A DNA stretch of 64,000 bases from JBEEOW01 sp041191405 (GCA_041191405.1 JBEEOW010000002.1:191154-255153), one strand, 5' to 3'; counted from the stretch's first letter, positions 51,492 to 59,573 are shown. Program-made: numbers and translations. The notes: generated by a model from the sequence alone, not told the origin.

Positions 51492-51522
51492 TCTTTGTAA
51501 TTGGTTTTCGTAATAAGTGTTA

Positions 51523-51530
51523 TATCTTTG
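51523..51530 (+). promoter_or_regulatory. Candidate -7 box for parA
   Basis: TATCTTTG (TAnnTTTG), 85 nt upstream of the parA ATG. The long leader contains the imperfect palindrome GTTGTAAATTGCAAC; whether this is an operator is not known. Confidence 0.35.
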
Positions 51531-51615
51531 CAAAGCAATTTACACTTATTTTATAAAAAACTAAGGATTTTCTTATTAATGGTTGTAAATTGCAACTATT
51601 CGCAAAAACAATTTT

Positions 51616-52395
51616 ATGGCAAAGGTAATTTCAATAGCAAACCAAAAAGGAGGAGTTGGTAAAACCACAACAGCAATCAACTTAGCTGCGTCTTTAGCTG
51701 CACTTGAGTATAAAACGTTATTAATAGACGCTGACCCTCAAGCAAATGCAACTTCTGGTTATGGTTATGACCCAAATCATATTGAAAGCAGTATTTACGA
51801 ATGTATGATTGGAGAAGCTGAAATTGCGGCTTCTATCCTAAAAACAGAAATACCATTTTTAGAAATTATGCCATCAAATATTCATTTAGTTGGTGCCGAA
51901 ATTGAACTTGTAAATGCGGATGATAGAGAATTGTTGATGAAAAAAGTGGTAACACAGCTTCGTCCACAATATGATTTTATATTAATTGACTGCTCTCCTT
52001 CTCTTGGATTAATTACTACAAACTGCCTTGTAGCGTCTAATACAGTAATGATTCCGGTGCAATGTGAGTATTTTGCTTTAGAAGGAATTGCTAAATTATT
52101 AAATACTATCAAAATTATTCAGCAACGTTTGAACCCTGCAATGCAAATTGAAGGTATGTTGTTGACTATGTATGATTCAAGAATTAGACTTGCTAATCAG
52201 GTAGTTGAAGAGGTTCAACAACATTTCCCTCAAATGGTTTTTGAAACTATTATTCCAAGAAATGTTAAATTAAGTGAATCACCAAGTTTTGGTTTGCCAG
52301 TAATTATGCACGATGCCGAAAGTAAAGGTTCAATTGCTTACATGAACTTAGCAAAAGAAGTAGTTGAAAAAAGTGGTATCACTTTGAAGAATTAA
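51616..52395 (+). CDS. parA: Chromosome-partition ATPase ParA/Soj
   Basis: 259 aa, no signal peptide. Deviant Walker A KGGVGKTTTAINLA (about residues 10-23), A' motif IDADPQANATSGYG, Walker B LIDCSPSLGLIT, and the usual C-terminal LSESPSFGLPV. The length and start match the chromosomal Soj class without an N-terminal DNA-binding domain. ParA binds non-specific DNA when ATP-bound and moves ParB-parS complexes in chromosome segregation. It is separated from parB by the heptad element F. No parS site of the TGTTTCACGTGAAACA type was found in the window. Start of the conserved parA-parB-DUF5683-dapB-lepB row. Confidence 0.95.
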   Translation: MAKVISIANQKGGVGKTTTAINLAASLAALEYKTLLIDADPQANATSGYGYDPNHIESSIYECMIGEAEIAASILKTEIPFLEIMPSNIHLVGAEIELVNADDRELLMKKVVTQLRPQYDFILIDCSPSLGLITTNCLVASNTVMIPVQCEYFALEGIAKLLNTIKIIQQRLNPAMQIEGMLLTMYDSRIRLANQVVEEVQQHFPQMVFETIIPRNVKLSESPSFGLPVIMHDAESKGSIAYMNLAKEVVEKSGITLKN

Positions 52396-52400
52396 TTGAA

Positions 52401-52496
52401 GTCTTAAGTACTAGGTATTAAGTACCAAGTACATTCAATTTAAAAAATAATATTTTAGAATAAAAAACTTTGTACTTAGTACATAATACTTAATAC
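52401..52496. repeat. Bipartite heptad element F (5 + 5 units) between parA and parB
   Basis: Left arm 52401-52435: five units of type GTACTAG / GTATTAA, starting 5 nt after the parA stop. Spacer 26 nt. Right arm 52462-52496: five units ending in AC (TTAGTAC, TTAATAC), the reverse complement of the left type; about 27 of 35 positions pair by hand count. It ends 7 nt before the parB ATG, covering its ribosome-binding region. Confidence 0.8.
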
Positions 52497-52503
52497 CAAT
52501 AAT

Positions 52504-53406
52504 ATGAATCAGCCGGTGAAAAAAAATTCCTTGGGAAGAGGACTAAGTGCATTACTTACAGATGCTAACTCTCAATCAACCAACGAAACCAAACAAGAAG
52601 CTTCACCAGCACTTGAAAATTTTAAAGAACTTCCAATTGCATTCATTGAAGCTAATGCAAACCAACCTCGTGAATATTTTGACGAAGATGCATTGATTGA
52701 ATTAGCTGAATCAATTAAAGTTCAAGGAATTATACAACCAATCACAGTTCGTCAGCTTGCAAAAGACCAATATCAAATTATTTCTGGTGAACGTAGATTT
52801 AGGGCTTCGCAATTAGCTGGTTTAACTGTTGTTCCTGCCTATATTCGTGTTGCAAATGACCAACAAATGCTAGAAATGGCATTGATAGAGAATATTCAAC
52901 GTGAAAACTTAAATGCTCTTGAGGTTGCATTATCGTACCAACGATTAATAACTGAATGTTCACTTAAACAAGAAGAACTTGGAGATAGAGTTGGGAAAAA
53001 CAGAGCTACTGTAAATAACTACTTACGTTTACTTAAATTACCTCCTGATATTCAAGCGGCTGTGCGTGACCATAAATTATCAATGGGACATGCAAGAGCA
53101 TTAATAAATATTGAAAACATTGACACTCAACTTAATATTTTCAAAAAGATAATCAACGAAGATTTATCTGTAAGAAAAGTTGAAGAACTTGTTAGAAATA
53201 TTGGTAAACCAAAAGAAGAAGAGGAAGAAAAAAAATCTGGTAAAATTAAAATGAATAGCGACTTTGTTCGTTTACAAAGTTCATTATCTTCTCATTTTGG
53301 TACAAGAATCCAAATAAAAACTGACGATAACAAAAAAGGTGAAATAAAAATCCCATTTGTTACTGTGGAAGATTTAAATAGAATTTTAGAAATTTTACAT
53401 ATCTAA
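52504..53406 (+). CDS. parB: Chromosome-partition protein ParB/Spo0J
   Basis: 300 aa. N-terminal GRGLSALL tag common in ParB, then the ParB/Srx domain (about 40-130): NANQPREYFDEDALIELAESI, IISGERRFRASQLAG and the ENIQRENLNALEVALSYQRL helix, which includes the CTPase Arg residues. HTH region about 155-190 (EELGDRVGKNRATVNNYLRLL). C-terminal dimerisation domain about 240-300. It binds parS and loads SMC; the parS consensus was not found in the window. It is the second gene of the row, 8 nt before the DUF5683 gene. Confidence 0.96.
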   Translation: MNQPVKKNSLGRGLSALLTDANSQSTNETKQEASPALENFKELPIAFIEANANQPREYFDEDALIELAESIKVQGIIQPITVRQLAKDQYQIISGERRFRASQLAGLTVVPAYIRVANDQQMLEMALIENIQRENLNALEVALSYQRLITECSLKQEELGDRVGKNRATVNNYLRLLKLPPDIQAAVRDHKLSMGHARALINIENIDTQLNIFKKIINEDLSVRKVEELVRNIGKPKEEEEEKKSGKIKMNSDFVRLQSSLSSHFGTRIQIKTDDNKKGEIKIPFVTVEDLNRILEILHI

Positions 53407-53413
53407 TTTATAG

Positions 53414-54034
53414 ATGTTTAAACGATTTACATACCTTTTATTACTTTCAATTATTTGTTTTAGCAATACTATTTTTGCTCAACAAAACAATAATTCGTCT
53501 AGTAATAAAGACACTGTTTCTCAAATCATTGTAAAAAAGCCAAAAAGCCCTAAAAAAGCAACTTTAATGGCTTTGGTACTTCCTGGAAGTGGTCAAGTGT
53601 ACAATAAAAAATACTGGAAAGTACCAATTGTAGTTGGTGGTTTAGTTGGATTGATTTATGGAGCAAGTAGAGAACATAATTCTTTTTTGAAATTTAATAA
53701 TGATTTAAGAGATTATAGACTATACAAAACAAAAGAAGACTCACTTAATCAAATACCACAATACAACAGCGACGGTTCTGTAAAGTTTAAAACTGATGCA
53801 ATTTCAGTAAAAAAAATTACTGAAATAAGTGGTGAAGTTGATTTCCACAGAAGAAACAGAGATTTATTTATTATTGGATCAGTAGCTTTATATGTTTTCC
53901 AAACTTTAGATGCTTGTGTAGATGCTCATTTATCGGAATTTAACATGAGCGACAATTTAACTGTAAAAGTTACTCCAACTTTAAACCCTTACACCCAAAC
54001 AGGAATGCTAGGGTTAACATTTAAATTTAAGTAA
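53414..54034 (+). CDS. DUF5683 envelope protein
   Basis: 206 aa. Signal peptide (cleavage near IFAQ, about residue 23) followed by a basic stretch and the DUF5683 signature: SPKKATLMALVLPGSGQVYNKKYWKVPIVVGGLVGLIYG (about 45-85), with one membrane-embedded segment, and a second hydrophobic segment (DLFIIGSVALYVFQTLDACVDAHL, about 155-178). In Bacteroidota it lies between parB and dapB, as here, with 8 nt after parB. The function is unknown; conserved position beside lepB and parAB suggests a role in the envelope. Heptad tract G begins within 2 nt of its stop codon. Confidence 0.85.
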   Translation: MFKRFTYLLLLSIICFSNTIFAQQNNNSSSNKDTVSQIIVKKPKSPKKATLMALVLPGSGQVYNKKYWKVPIVVGGLVGLIYGASREHNSFLKFNNDLRDYRLYKTKEDSLNQIPQYNSDGSVKFKTDAISVKKITEISGEVDFHRRNRDLFIIGSVALYVFQTLDACVDAHLSEFNMSDNLTVKVTPTLNPYTQTGMLGLTFKFK

Positions 54035-54035
54035 A

Positions 54036-54070
54036 GACATAAGACTTAAGATATAAGATTTAAGACTTAA
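54036..54070 (+). repeat. Heptad tract G (5 units) after the DUF5683 gene
   Basis: Five units of type GACTTAA / GATTTAA / GACATAA, starting 1 nt after the stop codon. No complementary arm. Same unit as the minus-strand sense of tracts H and I. Confidence 0.7.
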
Positions 54071-54102
54071 TATAATATAAGACGATACGAAACTATTTAA
54101 AA

Positions 54103-54819
54103 ATGAGAATATTATTAATTGGATATGGTAAAATGGGGCAAACCATTGAAAAATTAGCCATAGAAAGAGGACATACAATTTCAGGTAAAATTTCTGTAGA
54201 TAATACCGATACTTTATCGCAATACAATGCTTCAAATACAGATGTTGCAATTGAATTTACCCAACCTCATGCAGCAGTAGCAAACTTAACTTATTGTTTC
54301 AATAACGGTATTAAAGTTATTTGTGGAACTACTGGTTGGTTAGCACAAAAACCTGAAATTGACGCACTTTGCAAAGAAAAAGGAAGTGCATTTTTATATG
54401 GCTCAAACTTTAGTATTGGTGTAAATATATTTTTCCATATCAACAAAGTGCTTGCAAAAGTGATGAACAATTTCCCAAATTACGAAATTGATACTGAGGA
54501 AATTCATCATACTCAAAAACTAGATGCACCAAGTGGAACGGCTATAACTTTGGCCGAAGGTATCATTAATAACATTGACAGAAAAACTGCATGGGTTAAT
54601 GATGCTGAAACTAAAGATAGTGATGTATTAATTCGTTCAATTAGAGAAGGTGCAGTACCTGGAACTCATACAATTACTTACAAATCAGCTATTGACGATA
54701 TCGAAATTAAACATACTGCACATAATAGAACTGGTTTTGCACTTGGTGCAGTTGTAGCAGCAGAATGGATTGCTGATAAAAAAGGTGTTTTTAGCATTGA
54801 AGATGTGCTTAAATTTTAA
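54103..54819 (+). CDS. dapB: 4-hydroxy-tetrahydrodipicolinate reductase
   Basis: 238 aa. NAD(P)H-dependent enzyme of the lysine/diaminopimelate pathway. N-terminal dinucleotide-binding domain begins MRILLIGYGKMGQTIEKLA (GxGxMG). The catalytic segment is EEIHHTQKLDAPSGTAITLAEGI (about 130-152), containing the His pair, the Lys and the PSGTA loop; the end is FALGAVVAAEWI. Slightly short but complete. It supplies DAP for peptidoglycan, in line with its neighbour lepB and with dapD elsewhere in the window. Cytoplasmic. Confidence 0.96.
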   Translation: MRILLIGYGKMGQTIEKLAIERGHTISGKISVDNTDTLSQYNASNTDVAIEFTQPHAAVANLTYCFNNGIKVICGTTGWLAQKPEIDALCKEKGSAFLYGSNFSIGVNIFFHINKVLAKVMNNFPNYEIDTEEIHHTQKLDAPSGTAITLAEGIINNIDRKTAWVNDAETKDSDVLIRSIREGAVPGTHTITYKSAIDDIEIKHTAHNRTGFALGAVVAAEWIADKKGVFSIEDVLKF

Positions 54820-54830
54820 TTTATAATACA

Positions 54831-56270
54831 ATGGTTCTTATAGTTTTAGCATTATTTTATTTACTGGGTATTGGAGTAGGTTTAGCAAAATTCTTTGAAA
54901 AACAAGGATTAAAACCAGCGTTGGCGTTTGTACCATTTTACAATACTTATAAATTAATTGAAATTTTAGGTCGACCAACTTGGTGGGCTTATGTGCTTTA
55001 CACGCCTATTGCTGGTTTTTTTGTAATGCTTGGTTTATTAACCGACTTTGCAAATACCCATGGTAAAAATAGGTTTATTGATCATGTAGCAGTAGTATTA
55101 GCAGGTCCGTTTATGTTTATTATTTGGGCTTATGATAATAATATTAAGTTTTTAGGAAAATATGATACATTACCAGTTCTTAAAAAAACACAAACAAGAG
55201 AGTGGGCCGATGCAATTGGGTTTGCAGTTGTAGCAGCAACGTTTATTCGTTGGTCATTATTTGAAGCATTTACCATCCCTACTCCTTCTATGGAAAAAAC
55301 ACTTTTAGTAGGTGATTATCTGTTTGTTAGCAAATTTCATTATGGAGCAAGGACTCCTAAAACGCCATTACAAATTCCATTTACACACCAAAAAATTTGG
55401 GGTACAGAAATTAAATCTTACTTAGATTTTATTCAACTTGACCAATATCGTTTACCGGGCATTTCCCATGTTAAAAAGAATGATATTGTAGTTTTCAACT
55501 ATCCAGAAGAAATGGAGTACCCAACAGATTTAAAAACCAACTATATAAAACGCTGTGTTGCAACTGGTGGAGATACTTTAGAAGTTCGAAATTTACAGGT
55601 ATTTGTAAATGGTAAAGCACAAGAAAATCCAAAAGACAGACAATTTAGATATGCTATTAAAGTAACACCACCTGCTGATAACACACAGTTTATGGCTTAC
55701 TTAGCTAATATGCTTAAAGAAAATGGTATATCATTACAAGAAACGCAATATTCTGATGAAGATGGGTACTTAATTGTAAATACCACTCCTGAAGTTGCAG
55801 CAAAAATGAAAGGTTATAATTATGTAACTAATGTGATTTTGAAACCTTTGAATAAAGGAGAATGGAACGAAAGGACATTCCCTCAAAACTCAAAATTCAA
55901 ATGGAATGAGGATAATTATGGTCCATTGGTTTTACCTAAAGAAGGCATGAAAATTCCTTTAACTGAGGAAAATATAATTCTTTATGGTAAAGCGATTGAA
56001 CGTTACGAAGGAAATAAAAATGTTGTTATTAAAGACAACAAAACTGTTTCTATTAATGGTAAAATTGTAACAGAATACATATTTAAACAAGATTACTACT
56101 TTATGATGGGTGATAACCGTCACAACTCATTGGATTCTCGATTTTGGGGATATGTACCAGCAGACCATGTAGTTGGTAAAGCATTTATGATTTGGCTTTC
56201 AAAAGATGCAGAAGAACCAAATTTCTTTAAAGGTTTAAGATTTAAACGTATTTTGAATTTGATACATTAA
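54831..56270 (+). CDS. lepB: Signal peptidase I
   Basis: 479 aa, a long form typical of Bacteroidota. N-terminal membrane segments (about 1-18 and 60-100) precede the catalytic region: catalytic Ser in IPTPSMEKTLLVGDYLFVSKFHYG (S about 152), catalytic Lys in YIKRCVATGGDTLEV (K about 241), and the conserved MMGDNRHNSLDSRFWGYVP near residue 425. A large insert (about 265-400) between the Lys and the GDNR box is usual in this group. It removes signal peptides from Sec-exported proteins, including the T9SS cargo here. Follows dapB by 11 nt. Inner membrane. Confidence 0.94.
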   Translation: MVLIVLALFYLLGIGVGLAKFFEKQGLKPALAFVPFYNTYKLIEILGRPTWWAYVLYTPIAGFFVMLGLLTDFANTHGKNRFIDHVAVVLAGPFMFIIWAYDNNIKFLGKYDTLPVLKKTQTREWADAIGFAVVAATFIRWSLFEAFTIPTPSMEKTLLVGDYLFVSKFHYGARTPKTPLQIPFTHQKIWGTEIKSYLDFIQLDQYRLPGISHVKKNDIVVFNYPEEMEYPTDLKTNYIKRCVATGGDTLEVRNLQVFVNGKAQENPKDRQFRYAIKVTPPADNTQFMAYLANMLKENGISLQETQYSDEDGYLIVNTTPEVAAKMKGYNYVTNVILKPLNKGEWNERTFPQNSKFKWNEDNYGPLVLPKEGMKIPLTEENIILYGKAIERYEGNKNVVIKDNKTVSINGKIVTEYIFKQDYYFMMGDNRHNSLDSRFWGYVPADHVVGKAFMIWLSKDAEEPNFFKGLRFKRILNLIH

Positions 56271-56280
56271 GAAATTTGCT

Positions 56281-56315
56281 GATAGTAGATAGTTGAAAGT
56301 AAACTATCTACTATC
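56281..56315. repeat. Heptad hairpin J (2 + 2 units)
   Basis: Two units GATAGTA and GATAGTT (56281-56294) form a perfect 14-bp stem with 56302-56315 around a 7-nt spacer that itself reads as a unit (GAAAGTA). It lies 11 nt after the lepB stop codon and may act as its terminator. Confidence 0.65.
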
Positions 56316-56405
56316 AATAAATTTCAAAATATTATTTTTCATATAAATAAATTAAAACAATCATGACCATCCGATTATTCCTAAAAATCATGGTTCAGAC
56401 AACCA

Positions 56406-57488
56406 ATGAAACAAAAATTTGAAGCATTAACGGGAATAAGAGCAATTGCTGCGATTATGATATTTGTGTATCATAATCGTAAATTTTGGAGAAATACTTT
56501 CCCCGAAATGGCAAATAGATTATTGAATGAATTTCATATTGGTGTTTCATTGTTTTTTGTACTAAGTGGATTTTTAATTACTTATACTTATTTCAATAGT
56601 TTTCAAAATAATAGTTTAAATCAATATAAAAATTACATAACTTTAAGATTAGCAAGAATTTACCCTGTTTATCTATTAATCATTTTAGCAAAATACATAT
56701 TTACAAAGTTCCCTACAGGCATAGAAACTTTCTTAAACATTTCACTTTTAAAAGGGTATTCAGAAAAGTATTTACTCACTGGAATTCCACAAACTTGGTC
56801 GCTTTGTGTTGAATTAACATTTTATGCTATTGCTCCACTTATATTTTGGAGTATTTACAAAAATGGAATGTTAAAATCATTTTTATATACTGCAATCACT
56901 TGTATTGCACTTGTTTTTGTAGGAATTGAACTGAAATTCTTAAATTTGAATCCTTATGGAATACTCAGTGATTTTAAATTTGTAAGTATTGCTACATTTC
57001 AAGGTAGATTTATTGAATTTTGGGCTGGAATTATTTTAGCATTAATGATTTTAGAAAAAATTAAAATTCCTTTCGAAATCAAGAATAAAACTCTATTGGG
57101 ATTTTTATCCATCATTGTATTTTTATTTATTTTCACGTTATTCCAAAAACAAATTTGGACACATAGTATTGAAACTATTCCAGGAGTTTTATTACACAAT
57201 ATCCTTTTTCCGTTCACTATCTTACTGTTTTATTGGGGTTTAATTACTGAAAAAACTTATACTTCCCAAATACTTGGTTCTAATCCATTACAAATATTGG
57301 GGTATAGTTCTTTTATATTTTACTTAATCCATATCAATTTTGTAAACAATATTGTTTGGGATAAAATACATCATTTTAAAGATAGAAACTTTGTATTTTT
57401 ATGGCTTATTGCCATTGCAGGGTATTATTTAATTGAAAAACCTATTTATAATTTGGTTAAAAAATGGGTAAAAAGAGTTAAGAGTTAA
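56406..57488 (+). CDS. Acyltransferase family 3 membrane protein (OafA/YrhL-like)
   Basis: 360 aa, about ten membrane segments. The family N-terminus is clear: LTGIRAIAAIMIFVYHNRKFW (the conserved His is in VYHN), then GVSLFFVLSGFLITYTYF, and the next conserved segments are YITLRLARIYPVYLLII and WSLCVELTFYAIAPLIF (WSL.VE.xFY). These inner-membrane enzymes transfer acyl groups (acetyl, succinyl) to sugars of O-antigen, exopolysaccharide or peptidoglycan; the substrate is unknown. The C-terminal residues RVKS and the stop codon are encoded by the first two units of the (AAGAGTT)9 repeat. Confidence 0.9.
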   Translation: MKQKFEALTGIRAIAAIMIFVYHNRKFWRNTFPEMANRLLNEFHIGVSLFFVLSGFLITYTYFNSFQNNSLNQYKNYITLRLARIYPVYLLIILAKYIFTKFPTGIETFLNISLLKGYSEKYLLTGIPQTWSLCVELTFYAIAPLIFWSIYKNGMLKSFLYTAITCIALVFVGIELKFLNLNPYGILSDFKFVSIATFQGRFIEFWAGIILALMILEKIKIPFEIKNKTLLGFLSIIVFLFIFTLFQKQIWTHSIETIPGVLLHNILFPFTILLFYWGLITEKTYTSQILGSNPLQILGYSSFIFYLIHINFVNNIVWDKIHHFKDRNFVFLWLIAIAGYYLIEKPIYNLVKKWVKRVKS

Positions 57489-57535
57489 GAGTTAAGAGTT
57501 AAGAGTTAAGAGTTAAGAGTTAAGAGTTAAGAGTT
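57473..57535 (+). repeat. Perfect heptad array D, (AAGAGTT)9
   Basis: Nine perfect 7-bp units (63 bp) overlapping the end of the acyltransferase gene and its stop codon (57486-57488). The unit, read as GAGTTAA, is the one seen in elements A and B. Confidence 0.9.
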
Positions 57536-57541
57536 AAGAAA

Positions 57542-57574
57542 AGACCTCCAAGGTTTTGAAAACCTTGGAGGTCT
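57542..57574. terminator. Palindromic terminator or REP element after array D
   Basis: 16-bp perfect arms (57542-57557 / 57559-57574) with a single central base; the sequence AGACCTCCAAGG is richer in G/C than the surroundings and looks like a dispersed palindrome. It ends transcription of convergent genes (acyltransferase, purT). Confidence 0.75.
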
Positions 57575-57585
57575 AGGAAATTGTT

Positions 57586-58758
57586 CTAACTCTCTACAAC
57601 TACTTTTACCAATTTAGCATTATCAATAGCTATTTGTTTTACAACATTTACATCAGTCCCTATTTCATCATAAGCCAAAGTTACTGCCATTCTTCTATAC
57701 GGACGAGTGCTTGGCTTTCCAAAAATACGAATATCTGTTTTAGGATATTTGATAGCATTCTCAACGCCTTCAAAAGTTGGATTAATTCCTTCTTTATCAG
57801 CTAATATTACAGCACTTGCGCCTATTTTTAATAAAGTAATTTCAGGAATTGGTAAACCTAAAATTGCCCTTGAGTGTAACTCAAATTCTGATAAGTTTTG
57901 CGTTCCAGCCAAAGTAACCATGCCTGTATCGTGCGGACGAGGCGATAATTCACTAAAATATACCCCATCATCAGCCAAGAAAAACTCTACTCCCCAAATA
58001 CCAGCACCTGTTAATGCTTCAGTAACTTTTGCTGCAATATTTTGTGCTTCAAGTAGATGCTCTTCTGAAATATGTGCTGGTTGCCAACTTTCTTGGTAAT
58101 CGCCACGTTCCTGACGGTGCCCAATTGGTGGACAAAATAATGTATTTCCGTTTTTTTGTGTAACAGTTAAAAGTGTAATTTCTGAATTAAAATTAACAAA
58201 TGCTTCAACAATCACTTCTGCAATATCTCCACGTTTACCAGCCTGTGAATAATTCCAAGCCTTTTCAATATCTGCTTCTGATTTTATAGTTGATTGCCCT
58301 TTGCCACTCGAACTCATCAATGGTTTTACCACACACGGAATTCCAACTTCATTTACAGCTTTTTGTAATTCTTCAAATGAAGTAGCATATCTATAATTCG
58401 CTGTTTTCAAACCTAATTCTTTGGCAGCTAAATCACGTATGGCTTTACGATTCATTGTAAAATTGGCAGCTCTAGCCGAAGGCACCACTGTAAAACCCTG
58501 TTTTTCATACTCATAAAAACGCTCAGTACGAATCGCTTCAATTTCTGGTACAATTAAATCTGGTTTGTGTTTGGCAACAATTTCATCAAGTGCGTTGCCA
58601 TCAAGCATATTTATAACTTCACGTTCATCGGCAACTTGTTGTGCTGGAGCATCATTATAAGAATCAACTGCAATTACATAAGCACCTAAACGCTTGGCTG
58701 CAATTACAAATTCTTTCCCTAACTCCCCACTTCCTAACAACATTATTTTCTTTGCCAT
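57586..58758 (-). CDS. purT: Formate-dependent phosphoribosylglycinamide formyltransferase
   Basis: 390 aa. ATP-grasp enzyme of purine synthesis that formylates GAR with formate and ATP. N-terminal KKIMLLGSGELGKEFVIAAKRLGAYVIAVD; ATP-grasp segment VKPLMSSSGKGQSTIK (about 150-165, the Lys and the Gly-rich loop), GVEFFLADDGVYFSELSPRPHDTGMVTL (metal-binding Glu residues near 270) and a final RIFGKPSTRPYRRMAVTLA. Uses free formate instead of 10-formyl-THF, so it is the alternative to PurN. It follows tcdA on the same strand, with heptad tract I in the 73-bp gap upstream. Confidence 0.96.
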   Translation of the reverse strand: MAKKIMLLGSGELGKEFVIAAKRLGAYVIAVDSYNDAPAQQVADEREVINMLDGNALDEIVAKHKPDLIVPEIEAIRTERFYEYEKQGFTVVPSARAANFTMNRKAIRDLAAKELGLKTANYRYATSFEELQKAVNEVGIPCVVKPLMSSSGKGQSTIKSEADIEKAWNYSQAGKRGDIAEVIVEAFVNFNSEITLLTVTQKNGNTLFCPPIGHRQERGDYQESWQPAHISEEHLLEAQNIAAKVTEALTGAGIWGVEFFLADDGVYFSELSPRPHDTGMVTLAGTQNLSEFELHSRAILGLPIPEITLLKIGASAVILADKEGINPTFEGVENAIKYPKTDIRIFGKPSTRPYRRMAVTLAYDEIGTDVNVVKQIAIDNAKLVKVVVES

Positions 58759-58790
58759 GATACTTGATATTAAATTTACACTTTTATATA

Positions 58791-58825
58791 AAAAATCTTA
58801 AGTCTTAAGTCTTCCGTCTTAGGTC
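58791..58825 (-). repeat. Heptad tract I (5 units) between tcdA and purT
   Basis: On the minus strand (sense for both flanking genes) it reads as units GACCTAA, GACGGAA, GACTTAA (twice) and GATTTTT. It starts 6 nt after the tcdA stop codon. Confidence 0.7.
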
Positions 58826-58831
58826 TAAAAA

Positions 58832-59572
58832 TTAATGCGCCGAAGGCAACTCTTTCCAGTCAATTAATCTACGAATTACAACCGAAGCAACTGTACACCC
58901 AAAAACAGCTGGAAGATACGAAATAGTACCATAAGCTGAGCGTTTGTAATTGCTACCATCGGTTAGCATTAAGGAATCGTGTAACGGTAATTCGGTACTA
59001 AAAACCGCTTCAAAACCTTTACGAACCCCCAATTTTCTTAATCTTTTTCTTACTGTAAATGCCAATTTACAAGCATACGTTTTTGAAATATCTTTCACAA
59101 AAACCCTTGTTGGGTCCATCTTCCCTCCTGCTCCCATTGAACTAACCAAAGGAATTCCTTTTTTCATTGCCCCCACAATCATAGTCAATTTTGGAGTCAA
59201 TGAATCAATACAATCTACTGCGTAATCATATTCGTTTTTCATTAATTCCTCCATCAATTCAGGGGTCATAAATTGTTTAATTACAGTCAATTCCAACTCC
59301 GGATTAATTGAACGAAGTCTTTCTTCCATAATTTCAGCCTTCGACTCTCCAACATTGGTGCTCAATGCAGGTAACTGTCTGTTACAGTTAGTAATATCTA
59401 CAACGTCGCCATCAATAATAGTCATTTTACCAACACCACTACGGCATATTAGTTCTGCTGCAAATGAGCCTACTCCGCCCAAACCTACTACTAATACATG
59501 TTTTGTTTTTAACTTATCAACTTGCTCTTCGCCAATTAATAACTCTGTACGTTGTAACCACTTTGTTGCCAT
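58832..59572 (-). CDS. tcdA: tRNA threonylcarbamoyladenosine dehydratase
   Basis: 246 aa. ThiF/MoeB/HesA-like adenylating enzyme of the TcdA (YgdL) type, which dehydrates t6A in tRNA to the cyclic form. N-terminal RTELLIGEEQVDKL, then VLVVGLGGVGSFAAELICRSGVGKMTIIDGDVVDITNCNRQLPAL: GxGGVGS binds ATP and DGDVVDxxNxNRQ is the family's nucleotide and Asp motif. VDCIDSLTPK and VSSMGAGGKMDPTRV follow. The window also holds tsaE, which acts upstream in t6A synthesis. It starts 1 nt after menA's stop, so the two are coupled. Cytoplasmic. Confidence 0.93.
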   Translation of the reverse strand: MATKWLQRTELLIGEEQVDKLKTKHVLVVGLGGVGSFAAELICRSGVGKMTIIDGDVVDITNCNRQLPALSTNVGESKAEIMEERLRSINPELELTVIKQFMTPELMEELMKNEYDYAVDCIDSLTPKLTMIVGAMKKGIPLVSSMGAGGKMDPTRVFVKDISKTYACKLAFTVRKRLRKLGVRKGFEAVFSTELPLHDSLMLTDGSNYKRSAYGTISYLPAVFGCTVASVVIRRLIDWKELPSAH

Positions 59573-59573
59573 G

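Noticed and set aside
51531..51615. parS site upstream of parA
   Set aside because: No match to the TGTTTCACGTGAAACA type; the palindrome GTTGTAAATTGCAAC is imperfect.
57473..57535. Phase-variable coding repeat in the acyltransferase gene
   Set aside because: The stop codon lies in the second unit (57486-57488), so adding or losing downstream copies does not change the protein.
40443..58825. CRISPR-like arrays
   Set aside because: The tracts have 7-bp units without spacers of uniform length, no cas genes occur, and the units are degenerate.
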